A DNA stretch of 64,000 nt from DASRDU01 sp035652435 (GCA_035652435.1 DASRDU010000075.1:1-64000), one strand, 5' to 3'; numbered from the stretch's first letter, positions 34,596 to 43,249 are shown. Notes: generated by a model not told the origin, from the sequence alone. Numbers and translations are program-made.

Positions 34596-35699
34596 TCACC
34601 TCAGCTTGAGCGTCGAGAGGCTGAAGAGCGCGAATAAAATCGCGGCGATGAGAAAACGAAAGACGACTTTCGATTCCTTCCAGCCCAGCAATTCAAAGTG
34701 GTGGTGAATCGGGGCCATCTTGAACACGCGCTTGCGGGTCAATTTGAAATACGCCACCTGAATCATCACCGACATCGCCTCGATCACGAATACGCCGCCG
34801 ATGAAGCCGAGCAGGATTTCCTGCTTGATCATGATCGCGACCGCGCCGAGCGTGCCGCCAATGCCAAGACTGCCAACATCACCCATGAAAACTTCCGCCG
34901 GCGGCGCATTGAACCAGAGGAAGCCGAGGCTCGCGCCCACCATCGCGCCGCAGAGAATCGTCAGTTCCCAGACGCCGGGCGCATGCGGGATGTCCAGGTA
35001 ATCAGCAAACTTCGCATGCCCCGTGACGTAGGTGATCCCGGTCAGCGCCGCAGCCGCGACCAGCGTCACGCTGGTCGCCAGCCCATCAAGTCCGTCCGTC
35101 AGGTTCACCGCATTTGATGAACCGACCAGAATAAACATGATGATGCCCAGGTAAACCAGCAGCGGCAGATGCGGCTGGAAGTTTTTGAAGAACGGCACGC
35201 TCAGCACGTTCGAATACCCGGCCCACCAGAACAGCAGTGCCCAGACCACCAGGCCGATGATAAATTGGCCGAGCAGCTTCTGTTTGCCGGTCAGTCCCAG
35301 ATTGCGCTTCTCCCTGATCTTGATGAAATCATCCAGAAAACCAATCGTCGCATACCCGGTCATTGCGATCAGCCCGATGATCACGTAATGATTTCTGATG
35401 TCCGCCCAGAGCAGCGTCGAAACAAGGATTGAGGACATAATCAGCACGCCGCCCATCGTCGGCGTCCCGCGTTTCGACTGATGCGAGGCCGGGCCTTCCT
35501 CGCGAATCTCCTGACCGAATTTGAATTCGCGCAGCTTGCGGATCACGTAGGGCCCGAACAGCAGGCTCAGCACGAGCGCCGTCATCGTCGCGTAAGCCGT
35601 GCGGAACGTGACGTACTGAAAAACGTTGAAGACACGCAGTGCCGGATACTGGACGTGGTATTTTTCATACAACAGTTCGTAAAAGAGGTAATAAAGCAT
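34596..35699 (-). CDS. mraY: Phospho-N-acetylmuramoyl-pentapeptide transferase
   Basis: MraY transfers phospho-MurNAc-pentapeptide to undecaprenyl phosphate, making lipid I in the membrane. The 367-residue polytopic protein carries all family signatures: GTPTMGGVLI, the Mg2+-binding Asp pair in GFLDDFIKI, SNAVNLTDGLDGL, and the triple-His MAPIHHHFELLGW near the C-terminus. Its start is preceded by a heptamer repeat and a weak ribosome binding site (ACCGG). It is separated from murF by 53 bases and from murD by 3. Confidence 0.98.
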   Translation of the reverse strand: MLYYLFYELLYEKYHVQYPALRVFNVFQYVTFRTAYATMTALVLSLLFGPYVIRKLREFKFGQEIREEGPASHQSKRGTPTMGGVLIMSSILVSTLLWADIRNHYVIIGLIAMTGYATIGFLDDFIKIREKRNLGLTGKQKLLGQFIIGLVVWALLFWWAGYSNVLSVPFFKNFQPHLPLLVYLGIIMFILVGSSNAVNLTDGLDGLATSVTLVAAAALTGITYVTGHAKFADYLDIPHAPGVWELTILCGAMVGASLGFLWFNAPPAEVFMGDVGSLGIGGTLGAVAIMIKQEILLGFIGGVFVIEAMSVMIQVAYFKLTRKRVFKMAPIHHHFELLGWKESKVVFRFLIAAILFALFSLSTLKLR

Positions 35700-35702
35700 C
35701 CG

Positions 35703-35722
35703 GTCAGGTGTCAGGTGTCAGG
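35703..35722 (-). repeat. Heptanucleotide tandem repeat (GTCAGGT x3)
   Basis: Nearly three 7-base units, gtcaggt-gtcaggt-gtcagg, lie directly upstream of the mraY start in the murF-mraY spacer (read as CTGACAC on the coding strand). The repeat occupies the position where a ribosome binding site would be expected. It is the second of three distinct dcw spacer heptamer repeats in this window. Confidence 0.65.
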
Positions 35723-35752
35723 GTTCGGTGCCGTCAGCCGCTGACGCCCGCC

Positions 35753-37183
35753 TCATTTGCTGAATGCGGAGCGCAATCTCTCAACCACTTTTTCCGTCCG
35801 CACGCCGCGTGAGCCTTTGACTAAAATCAGGTCGCCGGCGCGCGCTTCGGCAGTGAGCAATTCGCCGGCGCGTTCCGGCGTCTCAAAGAAGGCAGACTGA
35901 TTGGCATAGCTGCCATTGTTTTCCACCGCCCCGGCGATCAGATCTTTTGCCAGGCCGCGCACGCCGATCAACCGGTCAATGCCCGTTGCCGCGATCTCAC
36001 GCCCGCAGCGGCGGTGCAATTCCGCGCCCTGCTCGCCCAGTTCGAGCATCTCGCCCGCGACGACGATCTTCCGCCCGAAACCTTTCGCGCCCGCCATCGC
36101 GCGCACGGCTTCAACGAGCGCCTGCGGGTTCGAGTTGTACGAATCGTCAATTACCGTCACGCCGTTGGCGAAGCGTAACACCTCGCCGCGCATCTTCGAG
36201 GCCGCCGAAGTCGCGAGTTGCGCCGCGATGGTTTCAGCCGTCAACCCGAAGTGATGACCGACCGCGGCGGCGGCGAGCGCGTTGTAAACGTTGTGGCGAC
36301 CGATCAACGGCAATCTGACTTCGGCACCGCCCCGCGGCGTAATCAATTGAAACCGCGTCCCGCTCAGATCGTCCTCGCTGCTGATTTCGCCGGCCCTGAC
36401 ATCCGCCTCGGCGTCAATGCCGAAACTCAGCACTGAAATATCCGCGCGACGCTCACGCATTCTGATGACCAGCGGATCGTCGGCGTTCAGAACCGCCGTG
36501 CCTCCGGATTTCAGGCCGTCAACTATTTCCGCCTTGGCGCGCGCGACGGCTTCCTGTGAGCCGAAGAACTCAATGTGCGCGGTGCCGACGTTGCCGACGA
36601 CCGATACCGATGGCGGCGCGATCTCAGCCAGCCGCCGAATTTCGCCGTAGGAGTTCATCCCCATTTCAAAGACCGCGAGATCGAAATCCTCGGGCCGCGC
36701 GCCGCCGGTGATCATGCGACCGACGGTTAGCGGCAGCCCGTAGCCGGTGTTCAAATTGCCGAGCGATTTGAACACCCGTCCGGCTGCCCCGAGTACGTGC
36801 GCGGTCAGATCCTTCATCGTCGTTTTGCCCGCGCTCGCGGTCACGCCGACGACCGGGCGGTCCCAGGCGGCGATGACTCGCGCGGCCATCTGCTGGCTCG
36901 CGGCAACGGTGTCGGTGACAAAGAGCAGTCGGTCAGAGTAAGCACCGAGCCGGTCGGCAAACGGCAAGCGTTTATGAACAACCAGAGCCGCGCACGCGCC
37001 CTTGTCGAGTACCTCCGCGACGAACTGGTGGCCGTCAACGCGCTCGCCGGGGATCGCGATGAACAATTCTCCGGGTTTGATCGCGCGCGAATCCATAGCG
37101 ATGCCCACAGGCTCGCTCTGGGCCAGCACGGCACTCAGATTGTGGCTCGCACCACACAGTCTGGCGATCTCACCAAGTTTCAC
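35753..37183 (-). CDS. murF: UDP-MurNAc-tripeptide-D-alanyl-D-alanine ligase
   Basis: MurF adds D-Ala-D-Ala to UDP-MurNAc-tripeptide. The 476-residue protein has the N-terminal substrate domain with SRAIKPGELFIAIPG, the ATP loop GVTASAGKTTMKDL, the conserved LGNLNTGYGLPLTV and EMGMNSYGEIRRLA motifs, and IDDSYNSNPQALVEAV in the C-terminal part. The start is GTG 37183 with GGAAGGGGC upstream. The 31-base gap to murE is short. D-Ala-D-Ala ligase (ddl), often in dcw clusters, is absent here. Confidence 0.96.
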   Translation of the reverse strand: MKLGEIARLCGASHNLSAVLAQSEPVGIAMDSRAIKPGELFIAIPGERVDGHQFVAEVLDKGACAALVVHKRLPFADRLGAYSDRLLFVTDTVAASQQMAARVIAAWDRPVVGVTASAGKTTMKDLTAHVLGAAGRVFKSLGNLNTGYGLPLTVGRMITGGARPEDFDLAVFEMGMNSYGEIRRLAEIAPPSVSVVGNVGTAHIEFFGSQEAVARAKAEIVDGLKSGGTAVLNADDPLVIRMRERRADISVLSFGIDAEADVRAGEISSEDDLSGTRFQLITPRGGAEVRLPLIGRHNVYNALAAAAVGHHFGLTAETIAAQLATSAASKMRGEVLRFANGVTVIDDSYNSNPQALVEAVRAMAGAKGFGRKIVVAGEMLELGEQGAELHRRCGREIAATGIDRLIGVRGLAKDLIAGAVENNGSYANQSAFFETPERAGELLTAEARAGDLILVKGSRGVRTEKVVERLRSAFSK

Positions 37184-37214
37184 TTACTGCCCCTTCCGGC
37201 CCGGATTTCAAATT

Positions 37215-38723
37215 TCAGATCCGTGACCTTCGTTCGGTGAGCGCTTCGCGCGCGACTTCGCGGTCATCGAAGTGAATCTTTCCGGTCGGGAGAATCTGAT
37301 AAGTCTCGTGACCTTTGCCCGCCACCATCACGACGTCGCCGGGTGACGCCTGGGTGATGGCCCGAAAGATCGCTTCGCGGCGATCAACAATCATTTCATA
37401 CGGCGTGGAGAGATTTTTCAATCCGGGTTCAATATCATCCAGAATCGCTGCCGGGTTCTCGCTGCGCGGATTGTCGGAAGTCACAATCACGTGATCGCTC
37501 AACTGTGCGGCGGCCTCGCCCATCAGCGGGCGTTTGGTCTTGTCGCGGTCGCCGCCGCAGCCGAAGACCGTGATCACGCGACATCTTTTACCCCTCACTG
37601 CGTCGCGCACCGTCCGCAGTACATTGAGCAGTGCGTCAGGCGTATGGGCATAATCCACAATGACCGTGATGTCATCTTCATCGCCGCTCGCCCTTTCAAA
37701 ACGTCCGGACACCAGTCTGCATCCGGTAATGCCGCGCGCGATCGTATCCGGATCAAAACCGAGAGCAATTCCAATGCCAACGGCGCACAGGCAGTTGTAA
37801 GCATGCGGACGACCGACGAGGGACGAGACGACATTGATTTCACCCTCCGGCATGCGGGCAATAAAGTCGAGCCCGTTCAGTCCGAAGTCGCGCGCGTCAG
37901 TCGTCACATCGGCTTCTGCTTCGAGCGCGTAAGTGATCGTCTGCGCCCCGCCAATCGCCTTCAACTCCGCGCCGCGCTCGTCATCGAGGTTGATAACCGA
38001 GCGGGCGGGCGGCAGAAGTGAACTCCCGATGCGGCCTTCAAAGAGCCGGCGCTTGACCGCGAAATATTCGTCAAGCGTCTTGTGGTAATCGAGATGATCC
38101 TGAGTCAGGTTCGTAAACGCGGCGACGGCGAATTCGAGCCCTTCGACCCGCCGCAGGTCAATCGCGTGCGACGAGACTTCCATCACCGCGTAACGCGACC
38201 CGGCCTCGACCGCGCGGCGCAGGAAGTCCTGAATCTCCGAGGCCTCAGGCGTCGTGAACTCCGCGTCAACCTGCTCGTCGCCGATCCGGTAGCTGATCGT
38301 CCCCATCATCGCCGGGACTTCGCCCGCGGCGAGGAAGATTGATTCGGTCAGGTGCGCGACCGTGGTCTTGCCATTCGTCCCGGTCACACCGACGAGTCTG
38401 AGACTGCGCGACGGGTAACCGTGAACCGCGGCGGCGGCCTGTGCGAGCGCCGTGCGCGCGTCGTCAACCTGTAACCAGACGCCGGGAAAATTTGCTGGCC
38501 GTGACCGCCCCGAGATCACGGCCAGCGCGCCGCGCCTCATCACATCACTGATGAAGTTGTTGCCATCCCGATGTGCGCCTGTGATGGCAACAAATATGCC
38601 CCCCGGCACTACGCGGCGTGAATCGTGTGTCACTGCGGAACCGGTCGCCGGCACGACTGTATCAAGCCCTGCGCCACTCGCACGAGCGTTGATGCTGCCG
38701 GCAATTTCACGCAGTGTGGTCAT
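37215..38723 (-). CDS. murE: UDP-MurNAc-L-Ala-D-Glu-meso-diaminopimelate ligase
   Basis: MurE adds the third stem-peptide residue. The 502-residue protein has VTGTNGKTTVAHLTESI (ATP loop), EVSSHAIDLRRVEG, the FTNLTQDHLDYH motif, and the specificity motif DNPR in TSDNPRSENP. DNPR binds meso-diaminopimelate, so the cell should have DAP-type peptidoglycan, in line with a didermal acidobacterium. VAGKGHETYQ lies near the C-terminus. It starts about 20 bases after the ftsI stop, in the same transcription unit. Confidence 0.97.
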   Translation of the reverse strand: MTTLREIAGSINARASGAGLDTVVPATGSAVTHDSRRVVPGGIFVAITGAHRDGNNFISDVMRRGALAVISGRSRPANFPGVWLQVDDARTALAQAAAAVHGYPSRSLRLVGVTGTNGKTTVAHLTESIFLAAGEVPAMMGTISYRIGDEQVDAEFTTPEASEIQDFLRRAVEAGSRYAVMEVSSHAIDLRRVEGLEFAVAAFTNLTQDHLDYHKTLDEYFAVKRRLFEGRIGSSLLPPARSVINLDDERGAELKAIGGAQTITYALEAEADVTTDARDFGLNGLDFIARMPEGEINVVSSLVGRPHAYNCLCAVGIGIALGFDPDTIARGITGCRLVSGRFERASGDEDDITVIVDYAHTPDALLNVLRTVRDAVRGKRCRVITVFGCGGDRDKTKRPLMGEAAAQLSDHVIVTSDNPRSENPAAILDDIEPGLKNLSTPYEMIVDRREAIFRAITQASPGDVVMVAGKGHETYQILPTGKIHFDDREVAREALTERRSRI

Positions 38724-38743
38724 ACTGAGCAGAGCCCGAGGCT

Positions 38744-40966
38744 CTACTGGAATTCTACTTTACAACTCTCCCCCGGCCTGACGCGCGCGCCTGGCGCGGG
38801 AGACTGGCGCGCGGCAACGCCGGAACCGCTCACCTTCAGTTTCAAATCCAGACTGGCGCAGGTCTGAGCGACGGCGCGCAGGCTGCGACCGCGCAGATCG
38901 GGCATCACGCCCGGGCCCGCGGCAGCCGGCATCAGGTTGTTCTGAATAACAGGGGCGCTCGAACCGGATTTATTGACGACGATCTCTTTGTCTTTTGTCT
39001 CTGCTTTCTTCTCGCGTTCAGCGCCTGCCGACTTATTGCCTGATTTCTTCCCGGGCTTCTCCTGCTGTTCAGGCTTTTCTTCCGGCTGCGGCTCCTTCGC
39101 CTCTTCAGTCTTTGTTGCGGCTTCCTTCGCCTCCGGCTTTACATTTTCAGACTTCGCAGCCTCGGCCTGTTCAGCAGGCTTTGCTGATTCGGCGCGGGCT
39201 TTTTCCTGGAGCTTCGCGATCTGCTGCTGGTATTCCTCGCCGTCGGGTTTGACGAGAGAACCGGCGAGCGCGGCTTCGGCAATTTCGCCGAAGATCGGCG
39301 CCGCCACCTGCCCGCCCTGATGCAATCCGACCGGCTCGTCAAGCACCACGATGATGGCGAAACGCGGATTCGTGGTCGGGACGAACCCGGCGAACGAGGC
39401 GACAAACTTCGTGTTCGAGTAACCGCCGCCCGGCAGGACTTTCTGCGCCGTGCCGGTTTTGCCCGCGGCCTTATAGCCCGCCAGTTTCACCCCGCGGCGC
39501 GCCGTGCCGTGAGTGACGACGCCTTCAAGCATCCCGGTCAGCGTGTTCGCCGTGCGCTCGCTGATGGCGCGATGCGCTTCCGGATTCGCTTCATAAATCA
39601 CGCGCCCGTCTTCAGCCGTCACCTTGCGGACCACATGCGGCTGAATGCGGACGCCGCCATTGGCTATCGCGGCCATCGCTGTCACGGCCTGCAACGCGGT
39701 CACGCCGACCTCGTGTCCCATCGCAATCGAAGCATAGGAAGTCCCGTGCCAGTCGCGCAGGTTGTTCACCAGACCGCTGACTTCGCCCGGCAGATCAATT
39801 CCAGTCTTGTGGCCGAAGCCGAAGCGCGAGACGTAATCGGCCAGCCGCGCCTCGCCCAGCCGCTGCGCCATTTTGATCGCGCCGACGTTCGACGATTTGG
39901 CCAGCGCATCCGCCACGGTCACAACCCCGGTTCCGAGGTGGGAATCTCTGATCGTGCGACCGTACAGAGTGATCTGCCCGCCCTGACAGTCAACCTTATC
40001 GTCAGGCCGTGCCAGCCCCTCTTCAATCACCCCTGAATAAGTCACGATCTTGAAGACCGAGCCGGGCTCGTAAACATCAGTAATCGCGCGGTTGCGACGG
40101 ACTCTGTCCTCTTCGTCATCACCGCTGCGCTTCGGTCGCTGGTTCGGGTCGAAGTCGGGCGCGTTGGCGAGCGCGAGGATTTCGCCGGTCTTCGGATCAA
40201 GCACGATGGCCGTGGCGCTTCTGGCCTGGGTCGCGTTGCGGGCTTTTTCCAGAATTGATTCGACCTGATGCTGCAACGCGGCATCAATGGTCAGCTCGAC
40301 GCGCGAGCCGTTCACCGCCGGAGTGTCGTGCCGGTCGAAAGGCTGGTGACGGCCATCCACTTCAAAGAAAGCCTGTCCGGGACGGCCGCGCAGATTTTTA
40401 TCGTGCGCCAGTTCGAGCCCCGCCAGTCCCTGCTCGTCTATGTTGACGTAACCGAGCAGGTGTGCGCCGAGCGCGCCGTTCGGGTAATAGCGCTGCGGCT
40501 CCTTGACGAAATGCACGCCGCTCAATCTGGAATGCTCGACCGCTCCGGTGATGGCTTTGGCCGTCTCAAAATCAACCTTGCGCTTGAGCCAGATGAACCT
40601 GTTTTTGTTGCCGCTGCCGGTCAGCTTCTGAATCAGGTCGCCTTCGCGCTCGCCGAGCAGCGGCGCGAGCGTGCGGGAGATTTTCTCGGGGTCCGTGACT
40701 TCGCGGGTGTAGACGAAGATCGAATCGGTATCGGTGCTGACGGCCAGGTTCGACCCGTTGCGGTCAACGATGGTTCCGCGCAGCGGGCTGACGGCAATCG
40801 CGTCCTGACGCTGCGCCTCGGCGCGGGCGTGGTAGTAATCGTGCCTCGTCACCTGCAGGTAAGTCAGCCGCCAGATGATCGCCGTCATCCAGGCAATGAA
40901 GAGCAGCGCCAGCCAGAGGAGGCGGGAGACGTTGCCCTTTTTCTTCTGCTTCTTTCCTGCTCGCAT
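38744..40966 (-). CDS. ftsI: Class B penicillin-binding protein FtsI/PBP3 with PASTA domain
   Basis: A 740-residue septal transpeptidase. One N-terminal membrane anchor lies at about 15-35 and a PBP dimer domain follows (TIVDRNGSNLAVS). The transpeptidase domain has SxxK at Ser303-Lys306 (GSVFK), SSN at 358-360 and KTG at 503-505. A ~70-residue Lys/Glu/Ala-rich low-complexity stretch (about 600-670) leads to one C-terminal PASTA domain (about 685-740), unusual for a Gram-negative-type FtsI and closer to SpoVD/PBP2x layout. PASTA domains bind muropeptides or stabilise the enzyme. It acts with FtsW. Confidence 0.94.
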   Translation of the reverse strand: MRAGKKQKKKGNVSRLLWLALLFIAWMTAIIWRLTYLQVTRHDYYHARAEAQRQDAIAVSPLRGTIVDRNGSNLAVSTDTDSIFVYTREVTDPEKISRTLAPLLGEREGDLIQKLTGSGNKNRFIWLKRKVDFETAKAITGAVEHSRLSGVHFVKEPQRYYPNGALGAHLLGYVNIDEQGLAGLELAHDKNLRGRPGQAFFEVDGRHQPFDRHDTPAVNGSRVELTIDAALQHQVESILEKARNATQARSATAIVLDPKTGEILALANAPDFDPNQRPKRSGDDEEDRVRRNRAITDVYEPGSVFKIVTYSGVIEEGLARPDDKVDCQGGQITLYGRTIRDSHLGTGVVTVADALAKSSNVGAIKMAQRLGEARLADYVSRFGFGHKTGIDLPGEVSGLVNNLRDWHGTSYASIAMGHEVGVTALQAVTAMAAIANGGVRIQPHVVRKVTAEDGRVIYEANPEAHRAISERTANTLTGMLEGVVTHGTARRGVKLAGYKAAGKTGTAQKVLPGGGYSNTKFVASFAGFVPTTNPRFAIIVVLDEPVGLHQGGQVAAPIFGEIAEAALAGSLVKPDGEEYQQQIAKLQEKARAESAKPAEQAEAAKSENVKPEAKEAATKTEEAKEPQPEEKPEQQEKPGKKSGNKSAGAEREKKAETKDKEIVVNKSGSSAPVIQNNLMPAAAGPGVMPDLRGRSLRAVAQTCASLDLKLKVSGSGVAARQSPAPGARVRPGESCKVEFQ

Positions 40967-41021
40967 ATGGCCGGCCTGAGAGTTTTGAAACCGGAAGTCC
41001 GGAACGACTGCTGCTCAGTAA

Positions 41022-41495
41022 TCAGTCAGACAGCGCCGGTTCTCTGCGCTGCCCCCTGCTTTTATCATTTCTCTCTTTCTTTACCCCGGCGGGCGCGTTT
41101 GATGCGACGGCCTGATCAAATCTCATCGGAGCCAGACCGCTGCCTGAATTTCGTTGCTCGAGCTGATCCGGGCTGAGAGCCTGATCGTACCTGACACCCA
41201 GATGACGCTTCTCGGAAGTATTCTGATCAATGGTTGATTTGAGCTTCACCTCATCGCGCACGAGCGCGCCGCTCGTGAAATGCCGTGACAACGCATAAAC
41301 GAACCCCGCTGCGATCAGCAGCCCGCAGGCGATCAGTAAAATCATCACCCCCGTCCGCCGATCCTCAGGGGCGGAAGCCGCCGGCGCTGACGACCTGCCG
41401 AGCGCCGGGGCGGCAGCGACCTTGGGTTGAAAGGGTTGCCGCGGCCGCTTTGAGATGTGCCCATTCTGAATGGCCGGGCGGTAGTAAATGCTCAT
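41022..41495 (-). CDS. ftsL: FtsL-like bitopic division protein
   Basis: A 157-residue protein with a basic/Pro-Ala-rich cytoplasmic region, one membrane segment (about 49-68, VMILLIACGLLIAAGFVYAL) and a short extracytoplasmic part with helical potential (SGALVRDEVKLKSTIDQNTSEKRHL split across the region). Sequence identity to FtsL is low, as usual for this family; the call rests on topology, size and position between rsmH and ftsI. The C-terminal ~40 residues look disordered. AAGGAG precedes the ATG at good spacing. Confidence 0.7.
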   Translation of the reverse strand: MSIYYRPAIQNGHISKRPRQPFQPKVAAAPALGRSSAPAASAPEDRRTGVMILLIACGLLIAAGFVYALSRHFTSGALVRDEVKLKSTIDQNTSEKRHLGVRYDQALSPDQLEQRNSGSGLAPMRFDQAVASNAPAGVKKERNDKSRGQRREPALSD

Positions 41496-41570
41496 CTCTG
41501 ACTCCTTGCAATTTGTAATCGCGGTTTGTATTTCTCCTGCAAACGGGGACGGGGCGTTTATGAGTACGTG

Positions 41571-42524
41571 TTACAGTTTCCGGCAGGCTCGCAGTCTGGC
41601 GCTGCGGGCACGTGGATTCGCCTCAACTTCGGCGGGGCTTGGTTGAATCGCCTTGCGAGTGAGGATCTCGACACGCCGCACGGCCCCACACTGACAATCC
41701 GGCAGGTTCGGGGGGCAGACGCACTGACCGGACTGGAATTTCAAAGCCTGCTTGATCAGACGGTCTTCGAGCGAGTGAAAAGTAATGATCACCAGCCGCC
41801 CACCTGTTTCGAGCAGGTCAACGGCATCGGCTACGAATCCCTCCAGATTTTCAAGCTCGCGATTGACTGCAATGCGCAACGCCTGAAATGTCCGGGTCGC
41901 CGGATGTGTCTTCCAGCGGCCCGGCGGGTGAACCACCCTGACTACCAGCTCGGCAAGCTGCGAAGTAGTGGTGATCGGGGTTTTCGCTCTGGCGATCACG
42001 ATCTGCCGCGCGATGCGCCGCGCCGCCCGCTCTTCGCCGTATTCAAAGATGATGTCAGCCAGTTCGCGTTCGCTCAGGCTGTTGACCAGCTTTGCGGCTG
42101 TCATTTCCTGGCTGCGATCCATCCGCATGTCGAGCGGCGCCTCAGCTCTGAAGCTGAAGCCACGCTCCAAGGTGTCAACCTGGAAGGACGAGATCCCGAG
42201 ATCGGCCAGGATGCCGGCGACTGAATTTATTCCCTTTTCAACGAGGACCGATTTGATCTGACGGTAATCCGTGTGGACTGCTTCAAATTTCCCTCCGAAT
42301 TCCGCCAGCCTGTCACGCGCCAGCCCGATTGCTTCAGCGTCGCGATCAAAACCGATCACGCGGTTGCGCGGTGAAGCCCGCAGGATCGCTTCAGTGTGCC
42401 CGCCCAAACCCAGCGTGGCGTCCACGAATAATCTGTCAACGGATAACTCATCATCTTCTTCTGCCAATGACGCCGCCAGAAAATCCAGCGCCTCGGCGAG
42501 CATAACCGGATGATGAATCTGCAT
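41571..42524 (-). CDS. rsmH: 16S rRNA (cytosine1402-N4)-methyltransferase
   Basis: RsmH (MraW) methylates N4 of C1402 in 16S rRNA using S-adenosylmethionine, tuning the ribosomal P site. From ATG 42524 the 317-residue protein starts HHPVMLAEALDFL, matching the family. It has the SAM-binding DATLGLGGHTEAIL, ILADLGISSFQVD, the RGFSFRAEAPLDMRMD motif and VVITFHSLEDRLIKQ. A longer frame from a TTG at 42587 overlaps the mraZ stop (TTGA) and could be an alternative coupled start, but its extra residues are not family-like. Confidence 0.95.
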   Translation of the reverse strand: MQIHHPVMLAEALDFLAASLAEEDDELSVDRLFVDATLGLGGHTEAILRASPRNRVIGFDRDAEAIGLARDRLAEFGGKFEAVHTDYRQIKSVLVEKGINSVAGILADLGISSFQVDTLERGFSFRAEAPLDMRMDRSQEMTAAKLVNSLSERELADIIFEYGEERAARRIARQIVIARAKTPITTTSQLAELVVRVVHPPGRWKTHPATRTFQALRIAVNRELENLEGFVADAVDLLETGGRLVIITFHSLEDRLIKQALKFQSGQCVCPPNLPDCQCGAVRRVEILTRKAIQPSPAEVEANPRARSARLRACRKL

Positions 42525-42583
42525 TGCCGTACAGCCCGAACCCGAAGATTGAGAAAATGGGACTCTGCCTCTTCGGGCTTCCT

Positions 42584-43030
42584 TCAAATTCCCAGGTTCG
42601 ACAGCGTCATTTCATCCTCCAGCCCGAACGGCTGCTCCGCCAGCCGCACCCGGCGGAATCTTTCGGCGCTCCAGACTTCCAGATAAGTCAGATGCCCGAG
42701 TACTGTCACCTCGTCGAGCAACTCAGCCGCCCCGCGCAGCAGTTGATGGATCAGCACTCGCCCCTGCGGGTCGCACTGCTGAACCTGGCCGTAATAATTG
42801 GTGCGATCCAGAAACCTGCGCCGCGTCGGGTTCATTGAGGGTAGCAGAGCCAGCCGTTGTTCGATCTCTTCCCACTCACGCAGCGGATAAACCCATGCGC
42901 ATTCTCCGGTCAGGCTGGTCACGAAGAAATCCTGACTGTGATATCTCTCGTCGAGGACTCTTTTGAACCCGGCCGGAATCTTGAGCCGCCCCTTGTCATC
43001 CACCCTTGCTGTGTAGCTGCCACGCAACAT
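42584..43030 (-). CDS. mraZ: Transcriptional regulator MraZ
   Basis: MraZ is the AbrB-like DNA-binding protein that controls its own dcw operon. The 148-residue protein has two swapped-hairpin SpoVT/AbrB domains: MLRGSYTARVDDKGRLKIPA with FFVTSLTGECAWVYP, and YYGQVQQCDPQGRVLIHQLLR with LTYLEVWSAERF. It is the first gene of the cluster and lies about 150 bases downstream of three GTGG boxes with 10-base period, the expected operator. No Shine-Dalgarno is evident near its ATG, which is about 45 bases after a strong leader hairpin. Confidence 0.94.
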   Translation of the reverse strand: MLRGSYTARVDDKGRLKIPAGFKRVLDERYHSQDFFVTSLTGECAWVYPLREWEEIEQRLALLPSMNPTRRRFLDRTNYYGQVQQCDPQGRVLIHQLLRGAAELLDEVTVLGHLTYLEVWSAERFRRVRLAEQPFGLEDEMTLSNLGI

Positions 43031-43074
43031 TTTGCAACGTACTGAAATATCTCTGGAGGATTGACCCGATCACC

Positions 43075-43105
43075 TGAGATCGGCAGAGCATACACGCCGA
43101 TCTCA
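43075..43105 (-). promoter_or_regulatory. Stem-loop in the mraZ leader
   Basis: TGAGATCGGC (43075-43084) pairs perfectly with GCCGATCTCA (43096-43105) around an 11-base loop, giving a 10-bp stem about 45 bases before the mraZ start. There is no T-run, so a role in translation or mRNA stability is more likely than termination. Function is inference. Confidence 0.45.
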
Positions 43106-43154
43106 TTACTAATCAGATGCTTAAGAGCGGTCACGGGAGTTCAGGTGAATTCTC

Positions 43155-43185
43155 AAAAAGCCCCCTGCAAAACTTTAATTGCAGG
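43155..43185 (-). terminator. Attenuator-like hairpin in the dcw leader
   Basis: On the minus strand, a stem CCTGCAA / TTGCAGG (43179-43185 with 43164-43170, 8-base loop) is followed after GGGC by five T residues (43155-43159). This is a modest intrinsic terminator between the dcw promoter and mraZ. Its upstream edge touches the innermost MraZ box, so DNA binding and attenuation may be linked. Confidence 0.35.
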
Positions 43186-43209
43186 CCACTTCTTACCACT
43201 ATTTACCAC
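43185..43209 (-). promoter_or_regulatory. MraZ operator: three GTGGN boxes, 10-bp period
   Basis: Read on the minus strand: GTGGT-AAATA-GTGGT-AAGAA-GTGGC. The boxes are at 43205-43209, 43195-43199 and 43185-43189, each five bases separated by five. MraZ of E. coli binds three direct TGGGN repeats with five-base gaps, so number, spacing and place upstream of mraZ all match. The boxes lie just downstream of the -10 (43221-43226), so bound MraZ should block the polymerase. Confidence 0.85.
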
Positions 43210-43220
43210 GAATGGGGCGT

Positions 43221-43249
43221 ATGCTACGTCAATGCTATCTGTGTGTCAA
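43221..43249 (-). promoter_or_regulatory. Main dcw promoter (Pmra)
   Basis: TTGACA (revcomp of 43244-43249), an exact 17-base spacer, and TAGCAT (revcomp of 43221-43226) form a good sigma-70-type promoter reading toward mraZ. The predicted start near 43214 is about 5 bases before the first MraZ box and about 185 before the mraZ ATG. Confidence 0.7.
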
